Below are positions 20,441-30,752 of a stretch of 64,000 bases of DNA, one piece after another (the first letter of the stretch is position 1; the number at the start of each line of letters is the position of its first letter). Where the stretch lies: assembly GCA_022059125.1 (NCBI GenBank), contig JAEUWY010000023.1, positions 186,001 to 250,000 of the forward strand, in the 5' to 3' direction. This DNA is from Corynespora cassiicola. Taxonomy: Eukaryota > Ascomycota > Dothideomycetes > Pleosporales > Corynesporascaceae. A program made the translations under genes and the position numbers. The notes below the pieces were generated by a model. That model worked only from the letters and a program-made list of their open reading frames with translations, was not told the origin of the DNA and did not search any database.

Positions 20441-22196
20441 ATGGAGGAGAAGAAGAACATCCCCGTCCAGGACAAGCCCTTCGATAGCGCCTCGGACCAG
20501 GACATCTATCGCTCCGACACACATGGCGGATACAGCGTGCACCTGGGCTCCGTCCAGAACACCGATCAACTCCAGCGCCATCTCGGGAACCGTCAGGTTC
20601 AGTTGATTGCCATTGGAGGCTCCATCGGCACGGCCACGTTCGTCAGTATTGCGAATGGCTTGGTCAAGGGCGGTCCCGGCAGCTTGCTCCTGGCGTACAC
20701 GCTCTACTCATGTGTACTCGGCCTGGTCAACAACTGCATGGCCGAGATGGCGTCGTACATGCCCGTGACTGGAGGCTTTATCCGCATGGCTGGACACTGG
20801 GTCGACGAGTCACTCGGCTTTATGGTGGGCTGGAATTTCTTCCTGTACGAGGCGTTCTTGATCCCGTTTGAGATATCTGCACTGAATCTCGTCTTGACTT
20901 TTTGGCGGGACGACATTCCAGTGGCTGCTGTCGTTGCAGCCTGCATCGTATTGTACTTGTGAGTCCAATTTTTCCGGTCAGGAGAAGCCACATGCTGATT
21001 GTCATGGCAGTGCCATCAACGCCTTCGTCGTAAAATGGTACGGTGAAGCCGAATTTTGGCTCGCCCTGGGGAAAGTCGCACTCATTCTGATCCTCTTCTC
21101 CTTCACCTTCATCACCATGGTCGGCGGCAACCCCAAGCACGACGCGTACGGCTTCCGTTACTGGCGCAACCCCGGTTCCTTCGCGGAGTTTATCACTACA
21201 GGAGACCTGGGCCGGTGGGAAGGCTTTCTCGGCGCACTTTGGAGCGCCGCGTTTACCGTCGTGGGGCCCGAGTACGTATCCATGGTGGCCGGCGAGGTCA
21301 AACTTCCACGACGCTACCTCAAGAACGCATTCAAGGCAACGTACGCGCGCTTTGCCTTCTTCTTCATCGGCAGCGCCCTATGCGTCGGCATCGTCATCCC
21401 TTACAACGACGCCACCCTCATCGATATCCTGAGTGGCAGCTCCGAAGGCGCGGGCACAGCTGCTGCATCTCCGTACGTGATTGCTATGCGGAATCTAGGG
21501 ATAGAGGGGTTGCCGCATCTCACGAATGCGCTGCTTGTCACCAGCATCTTCAGCGCTGGGAACGCATATACGTACTACGGGACGCGCTCGCTCTATGGCT
21601 TGGCCATTGAGGGTCAAGCTCCAGCCTTTCTGCGCAAGTGCACAAAAGCTGGCGTCCCGTTGTATTGCCTCTGCATCACGACGCTCTTCCCGTTCCTCGC
21701 ATTCTTGAATGTGTCGAGCGGGAGCGCGAAGGTGCTCACCTGGTTTACCAACATCATCACCGCCGCACAGATCATCGACTACATTGTCATCTGCATCACG
21801 TACCTGTGCTTCTACCGCGCCTGCCGCGCCCAGGCCTTTGACCGACGCTCCATGCCGTACTTTGGACATTTCCAACCTTATTCGGCGTGGATTGGCCTCG
21901 TGTTTCTCACAATGGTTGTGTGCGTGTACGGATACACCGTCTTCTTGCCAGGGCACTGGGAAACTCAGACCTTCTTCACCTACTACATGATGGTACTAAT
22001 CGCACCAGTACTTTTCTGTGGCTGGAAGTTTACCAAAGGAACCAAGTTCATCAGACCCCACGAGGCGGATCTACGATGGGAAAAGGCCGTCATTGACGCC
22101 TATGAAGAGTCGTACTCGGAGGAGGCCGTGGGGTTCTGGACCGAGATTGTGCAAATGTTTGGCTTTCGAAGGCATCGTCGAGACAGCAAGGCGTGA
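20441..22196 (+). CDS. Amino-acid permease (APC superfamily, YAT family)
   Basis: Two exons (20441-20958, 21011-22196; 52-nt intron) encode 567 aa with about 12 membrane segments. The first is marked by QVQLIAIGGSIGTATFVSIA, the YAT hallmark at TM1. CMAEMASYMPVTGGFIRMAG follows in TM3, and YVSMVAGEVKLPRRYLKNAF is the conserved E-x-x-N/K-P-R-K type loop. It imports amino acids across the plasma membrane with protons. The fungal proline permease PrnB belongs here, and placement between the aldolase and aminotransferase genes suggests proline or hydroxyproline as substrate. Specificity cannot be read from sequence. The N-terminal cytosolic tail is short (about 65 residues) and the C-terminal tail ends in basic RRHRRDSKA. 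Confidence 0.92.
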
Positions 22197-22743
22197 TTCA
22201 TGGCTTTGTAGTTTTCTCTTCTTCATATCTACGGCCAAGGAGCAGCGCTGTCGATAGAGAGGGTTTTTAATTGGTGGTTTGGGCTGATGCACTGTACATA
22301 TATGAATAGTGACGAAAGTATTGCGTCAATGAGTTCTCTTTCCTCTTCCTTCGCAGCCCTTCTTTTTGCCGTGTATACTTTAGATACCGCTGCCATGAGG
22401 TACTAAAGAACCGTAGGCTAAGCCTTCGTTGGATGGCATTCTTGGCTCTTGCAAGTCTAACAGCCAAACCAGCTTTGAATTCGGCCCCACTCATCTTGGG
22501 CAAGCCCCAAGCGCTGTGTTCCAACGTATGAGCACTCGCTATGGATTCCGAACCATGGATCAATGGCTAAAAGTCATCTCGGAACCCATCCCGGCCCGGA
22601 AATGTTAGATCTTTGCATAGTAACAGCGAATCCGTATCGTCGGATATGGTATAAGTCGTTCGTTGTCGATATCATCGCCGGTAATTTGAATTCGGGTTGC
22701 AGCGCTTGACTTTAGAACTTGAATAGGCAAAATTTATTTCAGT
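22197..22743. promoter_or_regulatory. Permease 3' region and aminotransferase promoter
   Basis: 547 bp without a supported gene. A 98-codon antisense frame (22267-22563) has no family resemblance. Confidence 0.5.
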
Positions 22744-24289
22744 ATGTTTCGAACTGTGCCTGCAGGCCCTCCGGACCCGGTTTTCATTCTCAAGAATGCA
22801 GCGGATGCAGATTTGTCGAATGAAAAAATCGACCTGGGTGTTGGAGTTTACCGAAATGAAGAGGGCAACTTTCATGAATTGGAAGTGATTAAGAAGGTCA
22901 GTGGTCCCTCTCCCTTCTTATTTACAATAAATGAGGACTACACAGTACCTGAAAAACTTCACAGGCAAAGAAGATATTATCTGGGCAAAACCTGGGTCAC
23001 GATGTGAGGACACCCGACTTTTCAGCCTTCGTGCTGGGCTGATGGGCAATAGTATGAGGTAACGACTGGTGGTCCGGCATTCGTGGAGCGCGCATCGCAT
23101 GTCCTATTCGGTCTTGACTCGTTAGCAATCAAATCTCGAAGGGTTAGTCCATATATGCCATCTCGCTGGCAAAATATTTTTTTTGATGCACATATAGGTC
23201 ACATCTGTACAAGCAATCTCGGGTACAGGGTCCATCCACTTGGCTGCATTGTTTCTAAGCCGCTGCGCCGCGATCAAAGACCGAAAAGTCTATGTAGGAA
23301 CTCCAGCCTGGGGAAACTATGAGCCGCTTTTCAACTTGGTCGGGCTGTCAGTGGCCACCTACCGGCACTACGATCCCGCAAGTGCGTCCGTGGACTTCGA
23401 AGCTCTTGAAAAAACCACGTCGGAAGCTCCCCAGGGTAGTATTTTCGTACTGCAGGGCTGCTGCCACAATCCATCTGGTGCCGACCTCACCAAAGAACAA
23501 TGGCAAACGCTAGCTCGCATCATGCAGGAGAGGAAATTGTTCCCTTTGTTCGACATGGCCTACCAAGGTCTTGGAGACTCCCTCGCGGACGATGCCTACG
23601 GACTCAGGCTGTTCACCGAAATGAATCTTGAACTGGTCGCGTGCCAATCATTCTCGAAGAACTTTGGAATTTACGGTGAGAGATGTGGAGTTCTCCACGT
23701 GGTCAGCGAAGCGGAGGCCGTGGCCGGAAATGTCTACGATCAACTTCGATGTTTGATCCGGTGGGAATTTTCATCTTCGCCGGCGTATGGGTCCCGGCTG
23801 GTAAACATCATTCTTGGAGACGAAGAGTTGCGCCGACAATGGTACGTCGCTGACTCGCCTTGTTCCCCCAGCTAACGTCCAGGTAGGGCCGATGAACTGG
23901 AAAAAATGAGGCAGCGGCTCGCGCAGAATCGGAAATTGCTCTACGAAGCACTGGTGGTGAAGCATGACGTACGCATCCACCCCGTCGTCCCACAATGGCG
24001 TGCACTGACCCAACGGCCGCAGACTCCCGGAAAGTGGACCTCGATATTATCGTCCAAAGGCCTGTTCTGGTAGGAGTCCCTGCCTCTCACTCTTTTACGA
24101 CTGACCGACGAACTGTCCAGTTTTCTCCCTCTGCGGCCCGAGGAGTGCGCAAGCCTGCAGGCGCATCACCACGTCTACATGCTCAAGAGCGGGCGAATCA
24201 ATGTGTCAGGACTGAATCGGACGAACATTGGGCGGATGGCGTCGGCGATCGACCAAGTCGTCAGGGAGAGAACAACGTCCCGACTGTAG
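22744..24289 (+). CDS. Aspartate-type aminotransferase (PLP class I), ends in peroxisomal signal SRL
   Basis: Seven exons (22744-22896, 22965-23003, 23053-23142, 23198-23841, 23887-23968, 24023-24069, 24121-24289) encode 407 aa, the family length. Conserved blocks are IDLGVGVYRNEEG, QAISGTGSIHLAALF, CCHNPSGADLTKEQW, FDMAYQGLGD, SFSKNFGIYGERCG (PLP Lys248) and GRINVSGLN with the carboxylate-binding Arg. It transfers the amino group between aspartate or glutamate analogues and 2-oxo acids. In hydroxyproline breakdown such an enzyme turns 4-hydroxyglutamate into 4-hydroxy-2-oxoglutarate. There is no mitochondrial presequence, and the last three residues are SRL, a good PTS1 tripeptide. Six introns of 45-68 nt, including exons of only 39 and 47 nt, make automated models likely to be wrong here. 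It is tandem with the permease and the regulator. Confidence 0.9.
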
Positions 24290-24817
24290 TGCCGGAGATA
24301 GGTGCCCGGGCTCCAGAGCGGACATGCTGTTGAGTCGTTCCAGCCGTGGCCGTGCGATAGAGGTGCATGACGGTGGTCGCGCGGTTGGCGCGGGTGAGTG
24401 TCCGATGGAAGAGTCAGTGATCGGGCGGCCTCCCGGTGGACAGCGGCGCTAACCCAGAGAGGTGATCAGAACCCGCCATGGAAAAACGACAGAAGAAATG
24501 GCCGGACTTGGAGGCTCAGGGCATTTCGAAGACGTAAGTGCGTCATCCGAGTCATTCAGTTCCACGAACTGTGTCTCTCAGAGTGAATCACGTGACCGTC
24601 CAAATCCTCATCTCCACAATTTCCCCGCAAACGTCTGCATTTGGTGACTTGTGTGATGGCCTCTGGGCCCAGCAGAGCGACGCACAAGCTCTAGTGCTTC
24701 ATCACTTGACCACATCGGATCAGTCCGTATCATCACCACGGCCAGCCCCGCTTTGGTACCCCACTTTGGGAAGGCCCTCACACTGCGCCGGCGGACGACC
24801 ATGGCCAACACCATACG
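24290..24817. promoter_or_regulatory. Aminotransferase 3' region and regulator promoter
   Basis: 528 bp. Short frames (for example starting at 24478) do not lead by any consensus splice into the zinc cluster, so they are not taken as exons. Confidence 0.5.
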
Positions 24818-27346
24818 ATGGCCAACACCAGCGACCAGCGGCGAGTGAACAAGCGGTCTCCTAATGCGTACGTCCAGAGAGTCGAGCATGGCATGATACA
24901 CGTCTAACCAGAGGGACGCCACACAGCTGCACGCGGTGCCGAAGACAAAAGATCAAATGCTCCGGGCTGCAGCCATGCGCAAACTGCAGCCGGCGGAGCC
25001 TGGCTTGCATATTTGACGATCGAGACAATAAGATCTTAGTCACACAGGGGTAACGATATTGGGCCTTTTGCAACCGTCGAGGAGCCGTGCTAACACGCTG
25101 TTGAGCTATCTCGCCGATCTCCAAGCAAAACTCGCACGACTGGAGCAGAGCCAACGCGGCGAGTCGAGTGCCAGCATCTCACGCCCACAACAGCCGCAGC
25201 CGCCGCCGCAGCAGCAACAGCAGGATGACCCTCAGAATGCAGAGAGACACGAGGTGGAAGAGCAGCATGTCCAGCCCACGATGCGATCAAGCCCCGAGGG
25301 GACCAGAGAGAGCTCCCCGGGGCGGGAGCAACCCAACCCTGATGGAACAGACCTGACGAATCCATTGATCGAATCGCCCTCCAAGTTCATGGCATCGTCA
25401 ACTGGTAGGCCATGTAAGTCTGCCCCTCCCTGCAGCGCAGAAACATATTTGACGCTCTCGAGTCTATCTTGGGACCTCTTCCAATTGGTCGTTTCACGGA
25501 CAGATTCTAAACTTGGTTCACGAGCATATTCACAAGTCACCTCTCCCTGGCGCTGATTTGCTTTTTGATGGGTCTGCGTACGATCTTCCCTGGGATGGAT
25601 GTCGGAGTTTGCCCGAGTCGAGCACCCCTATCATTCCTAGCATCGACTATGCCATCTTTCTCATCAATGCCGTCAAGTTTCATTGCGCCCAGCTTGTACA
25701 TTTGTTTGATGAGGATGAGTTCATGGCCAATTTGCACAGATTCTATTCCACCTCAGATAATAGGGCTCCCAAAGAGAGTCTATGGTATATACATTTTCTG
25801 CTCATCATCGCTTTTGGAAAGACGTTTGTTCAGCACAAGCAGCATGCCCCTAGGCCTCCGGGCGCCGACTTTTTCATCCAGGCTCTGCAGCTTCTTCCAG
25901 ATACCACTCGCCTCTGCCGAGAGCCAGTCATGGCAGTAGAGGTGCTCTGTTGCATATCTTTGTACCTGCAGGCGCTCGATTCTCGCAACGCAGCTCATGC
26001 GACGGTAAGCAACCAGATGTTACCAAAGGCTGTGGACGTTGATGATTACAGATGGGACAAGCGATGCGCATCGCTTTAGCGCAAGGCATGCATACAGATA
26101 TGCCCGTGGTCGACCTTGGCGAAGCCCTCGTCCAACGGTGTCGAAAGATCTGGTGGACTGTCTACTTTTTGGACCGACAAATGACATCGCTAATGGGCCT
26201 ACCACAATCAATACAGGACGTAGATATAACCTGCCAGCTTCCGACCTTCTCAGGCTCAGTGCAGCGAGCTGCTACACTGAATATGCAGATCAAGCTAGCG
26301 CGAATCTATGCCGAAATCTCACGGAGTGAGTCTGTTCGCAATTCACCCCGTCTCAATGCTAAAATCCCTCCTCTAGCTGTATATGGTGCTACTGGAAGAC
26401 TGCGTAGGAAATTTGTAGTCAATATCAAAGCTGCGTTGGACAGCCTGGCACCACTTGCCGAAGAACTGAGACACTCTTTTCCTTTGCATGCTGACGAGCG
26501 ATTTGGCGGGATTTCCAGAATGCCGGCGCATTTGCATCTTCTGTACTACCAGGTCTGTCCATGAACGAGAACCACGTATGAATCACCACTAATACAGAGC
26601 AGAGCATTGTAGTCGTGACTAGACCTTTGTTGTTTTGCTGCTTGAAGAAGGTTTTCCAATCGCCACGTGAGGTGGAACCACTGGTTTCATCGCGGAAAAT
26701 CAGGCATCTACTTCACATGTCATTAGAGGCGTCGCAAAAGATTGTTGACATTCTCGAAAACCTACAAAATCAAGACCTTCTTGGTAGGATGTTCTCCCTG
26801 TTGACTGTCAACCACACTGACATTTGCATAGAAACATTCCTTCCATGGGATCTTGATGCCCTTTTTGTTTCCACAATGGTCTTTACTCTTACGAGATTTG
26901 TCGACCCCAGTCTCTTCGAGAACCATGCCATGTGGCTGGGGAAGGCATTTGGCTTCTTGGAGACTATGAAGCTGAGCGGCAACAGGATCGCACAGTTCCG
27001 GACAGTTGAGCTGCGAAAACTAGACGAAATGTTGGCAGAGTATCCATTCACTCAAGTTCGTCCATCGACAGCGTCCACTGTGGCAGTAGGCCAAATGAAT
27101 GCGAATTCGCAGAATGTAGCAGCAGGTCTTACGTTTTCAGAGAATGGTCACTCGTCAATGGGCATGCTTCCATCTAGAGATGCAATACCATACTATGAGT
27201 TCAGTGACGAGAGCGTTGGATTCGGTGAAGACTTGACGGCTGAACAGATTTTGGCGGTTGCTGAGTCCATGGATATCGAAAATACTGACTGGTTGTCTTT
27301 TGCAACGATGGAGAATTTCCAAATGGATGAATCGAACGACATGTAA
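24818..27346 (+). CDS. Zn2Cys6 transcription factor with fungal-specific middle homology region
   Basis: Seven exons (24818-24867, 24927-25049, 25106-25413, 25463-26004, 26052-26325, 26377-26552, 26603-27346) encode 738 aa. The first splice forms NACTRCRRQKIKC; the six Cys are C18, C21, C28, C34, C37 and C44, exactly CX2CX6CX5CX2CX6C. A linker and coiled coil follow (GYLADLQAKLARLEQ), then a Gln/Pro-rich stretch. The middle homology region contains YLGTSSNWSFHGQ, MRIALAQGMH, RKIWWTVYFLDRQ and VYGATGRLRRKF. An acidic C-terminus (EFSDESVGFGEDLTAEQIL) may be the activation domain. It sits in the middle of the amino-acid catabolic genes, as PrnA does in the Aspergillus proline cluster, and is the obvious candidate pathway regulator. 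Whether it answers to proline or hydroxyproline is unknown. Confidence 0.9.
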
Positions 27347-27435
27347 ATTGACTCTCATTTGCTGGCTTCCATAGAATATCTTGATACGAAATTGGACTAT
27401 TAATATATCTACCAACCTTGAAACCAAGTCAAAGC

Positions 27436-28793
27436 CTACAGCTTCGACTTTGGCGTAGTGATATCCCGCAATTCCTTCACATCACCTATCCGCCAACTCA
27501 CATCACCATCGTCGGCCTGTGACGCACCTGACGAGCTCTTCCAGCGCCACCTAGAAATCTCCTGCACATTATCCGGCGCTTTCAAAAGATTGTGAACCCA
27601 CCTCCCAACAATGGGAAACATCTTGAACCCATGCCCAGAGTCCCCAGACAACACCATGACCGACGAAGAAGTCTCTGGAACATAATCCACAATAAAATCC
27701 GAATCCGCCGTATCCGCAAACCAGCACAACGACTTCTCCACCAACGGCCGGTCCGCAAGATGCGGCAGCGTCTGCCGGAGCAGCTCCCGCATCTTCACCT
27801 CATCGTGCTCAGGCACGAACCGACTCTGCGCCAACCCCTCGGGCGCCTCCGACACTCCGGTCGCGGGATTCGTATTCACATACCCGCCCCCCATCGGACA
27901 CAGCTTGAGCAGATTAGTCTTGGGATCGGGCTCGAAGAAGAAGCCCAGATCGCGCGCATACGTGACGGGAATGCCGCGCAGGGCCGACGTCTCCTCGTCG
28001 CTGAGCCGCACGTGCGCCACGGACCACGACTTCGCCGCCACGCTGGCTCCCAGCTGCGGGACCAGCTTTCCCGCGCCCGCGCCCACGGCGACGATGACGA
28101 GCGCGCTGGGCCGCACCTCGCCGTCTGCCGTCCGCACGCCCACGCTCCTCCGCCCCGAGGGCGTGTCTGCGTACACGATCTCGCGCACGGCGCCGACGCG
28201 CGCGCCGAGGAAGAAGCGCACGCCGTTGGACCGCGTGGCGCGGTAGACGCCCCGCAGCGCGTCCGCAGAGTGCACGTAGCCGTCGTACCGGTTGAAGTAG
28301 CCCCTCCAGCCCGGAAGCTCGCCCTGGAACTGCCAGCAGAGGGCCTGGATGGCGGGCCGGTCGGAGACGGTGGAGACGAAGGGGGCCATGGCGGGATGGC
28401 GCTCTGCGGCGGCTTGGAAGCGCTTCATTGTGTCGGCGGCTTTTTGCGGGGCGTTGCCCGAGACGCAGTTTAGGAAGCCGACGCGGTGGAAGTAGGGGGC
28501 GTAGAGGGGGGTTTGCCATTCTTTGGTGGCTTCCTGGAGGGGTGTCAGGGTTGGGGGGTAGCTCTGGAGGTGAAAAGACGTACAACGGCTAGGTCGGTGT
28601 AGAAGTCGTCTTCGTATTCGGCGCGCATGATCTTGTTCAAGTCGTTTGCTGCTGACCATCGCGATGGAATGTCCGAGTCTTTCTCGAAGACTGTGATGTT
28701 TGTGTAGCCCTGCTTGGAAAGTTCGAGGGCGGTGGACAGGCCGAATGCGCCGCCGCCGATGATGCTAATCGGATCGCTTTTAGACAGAGTCAT
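27436..28793 (-). CDS. Peroxisomal FAD-dependent amine oxidase (sarcosine/pipecolate/fructosyl-amino-acid oxidase family)
   Basis: Two exons (28793-28584, 28533-27436; 50-nt intron) encode 435 aa. The dinucleotide motif is IIGGGAFGLSTALELSKQG. The splice creates FYTDLAVEATKEWQTPLYAP, typical of the family. Cys in KSLCWFADTADSDF matches the residue that covalently holds FAD in sarcosine and Amadori oxidases, and GDSGHGFKMFPIVGRW is the C-terminal FAD block. The protein ends in SKL, the canonical PTS1, so it should act in peroxisomes and release H2O2. Members oxidise secondary amines such as sarcosine, L-pipecolate, proline analogues or glycated amino acids. In this cluster a cyclic imino acid (hydroxyproline stereoisomer, pipecolate, proline) is a reasonable guess. 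It is divergent from the orphan gene with 459 bp between starts and convergent with the regulator gene (89 bp between stop codons). Confidence 0.88.
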
Positions 28794-29252
28794 GGTGAAA
28801 GGACAGTGTTGCAAGATTGTGATCCCGGGGAACTGATTGAGGGATGCTACGTCGATGCTCGCTGCATATATTGATATCTCAAGGCGGGCTTACTCACTTT
28901 CGCCATGTGGTGCGTTTGATGCACCACCCCGGTACGTAATTCCGAAGGTCCCGTTTATTCCGAACAAGATTAACATGCATCGGAACGGCAGACGAGGCTA
29001 CATCTGCACTAAGATCAACATGATAGTCAGACGTGTCACGCATCCAAATCGGACATGTTTCCGCTGCCTGGCTCGGCTACCCGACCGGTGCATGCATTCT
29101 GCTACCCAAAGCGGTATTCCTGCATTTGGGCAATTATCTGGGTACCACGGTGAGTGGTTTCTCGGAATTCGTGGCCGGGCTGAGAAGAGCAAGATCAAAC
29201 GCATTCTACTGTAGACATCTGTGCTCTTGGTTCTGTCATTTCATTTTTCATC
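28794..29252. promoter_or_regulatory. Divergent promoter, FAD oxidase / orphan gene
   Basis: 459 bp between start codons. Contains GATTGAG at about 28834 on +, a partial match to the motif in the P5CDH/aldolase promoter. No gene is supported. Confidence 0.5.
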
Positions 29253-30229
29253 ATGGCGCAGGGTGTAGTGCCTCATCAACTCTCGAACCGACTGAAAGAA
29301 GACACTTTGTTGCGAGAACTCGCGGGAGATTTGTTTGCAGCCTCGATATCTGCAAGTAGTATTGCCCCGATCATTACGGCAATTGATAGGTCAGTGCTCT
29401 TGGCCAAAGACCTTCAAGTCTCCAGGCCGTTCTAGTAGAATGATGATTCGTATATTGTCAGAGTGAACTAATTTACAACAGGGCTGTTGTTGAAAATGCT
29501 GCTTGTAGTAAATTCTCTCTCGTTTCAACACTGAAATCCCACATCATCAGCTCATTCCGACACCCAAGACTGTTTTTCAGCGCAAAGCCGTTTTTCATTG
29601 TGTGGACGCTGTACGCTGCTACATACACGACGGCCAATGTCACTGAGACCGTGTTTAGAGCATTTTCTCAGAAGAGAGATGAGGTTTTAGTTGGCTCCAT
29701 CACATTTCTGTCAACATGCCTTGTCAATGTTCCGCTGGGGGTTTGGAAAGATATTCGATTTGTTCAAGCATATGGGAATGCAAGGTTGCCGAATCCAGTT
29801 CTGCGAGGGAAAGAGCTGCCATCCTCAATCGTTCAACCATCGAGTGCTTCACTGCCTCGAGTTCCAAAAGTCGTCGGAGCAACGTTTCTCATTCGAGATG
29901 CAATAACCATTCTGGGTTCATTTACACTGCCATCTGTGCTGTGTGAACCTATCCCAGATACTGTTTTATCAAACCCAGTCATCAAGGCTGCAGCTGCACA
30001 GCTCATCGTACCCATCTTCTCGCAGGTATTCGCAACACCGGTACACATACTTGGTTTGGACCTCTATAATCATCCTCAGGCACAAACACGCGAGCGGATG
30101 TCTCGGATTAGAGAAAACCTCGGTCCTACGACTGCAATGCGGTGTTTCAGAATCATACCCGCTTTTGGGGTTGGGTGTATCATGAATACAAACTTGCGCA
30201 GATATTTCCACAAAGCGGCAGGAGGGTAG
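29253..30229 (+). CDS. Conserved fungal membrane protein of unknown function
   Basis: Two exons (29253-29389, 29482-30229; 92-nt intron) encode 294 aa. I recognise the general look of a conserved fungal family with no assigned function. The N-terminal region RELAGDLFAASISASSIAP is followed by TAIDRAVVENA across the splice. Then come FFIVWTLYAATYTTANVTET, TFLSTCLVNVPLGVWKDIRF, and a C-terminal REN-x-GPTTAMRCFRIIPAFGVG block. Several segments are hydrophobic enough to span or associate with a membrane, and small-residue-rich repeats recall mitochondrial inner-membrane proteins, but the carrier signature PxD/E-x-x-K/R is not evident. It lies between the FAD oxidase and the proline dehydrogenase, so it could be a transporter or assembly factor for the pathway. 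Confidence 0.75.
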
Positions 30230-30752
30230 CGTAGAGAATAAATATGTATCCAGCATGAATGCTAGATTTCCTACTTCCGATTTTAATGTTGTGATAAAGA
30301 GTGAAAAAAATTCATGAACTGAAAACTCTAAGCTCGCTATGGAGAAGCTTCAGTGCATGATCATCCGCTTGGTCAGTTGGTAATACGAGCAAGGTGCATC
30401 TCGAGTGTCAGCCCCGCGTTACCCCTCCATGGACAACACAATCGAGTCGCTTATCTCCCGATACTATCCTTATCAAGTTGCACTCGAACTAATCAAGTGA
30501 GCTGTACAATATAGGTATTCCCATCCCTTCCAATCGGCGCGCTGGCCGACTGATCACCAACCAATGTATGACCTCGCGGCCAGACGCGATACCCCACGTT
30601 GAGCGGGGTAAGTCGCTACGGAAGAGCAGGCAGAGAATGCGATGCGTCAATGGAAGCTTGGAAAGAATGTATATGTAGATGAGCACTATCAAAATCGTGT
30701 TGCACCATTCTCTCACTGTATTCGTCAACCTCGATCATACGCATCTGAAACA
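30230..30752. promoter_or_regulatory. Orphan-gene 3' region and proline dehydrogenase promoter
   Basis: 523 bp. Contains the dyad TACCCC-9-GGGGTA at 30590-30610. An in-frame ATG at 30642 upstream of the chosen start is possible but adds 37 residues that do not look like a targeting peptide. Confidence 0.5.
30590..30610. promoter_or_regulatory. Inverted repeat TACCCC / GGGGTA in PRODH promoter
   Basis: Six-bp arms, nine-bp spacer, 143 bp before the start codon. It contains CGGGG. C4-rich palindromes are also typical of stress-response elements, so the regulator is open. Confidence 0.3.

Noticed and set aside
24478..24534. Short frame near the start of the regulator gene as a possible first exon
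   Set aside because: The ATG at 24818 splices cleanly into the zinc cluster (NACTRCRRQKIKC), so no upstream exon is needed.
27592..28473. 293-codon + frame over the FAD oxidase
   Set aside because: Arg/His/Ala-rich shadow of a GC-rich coding exon.
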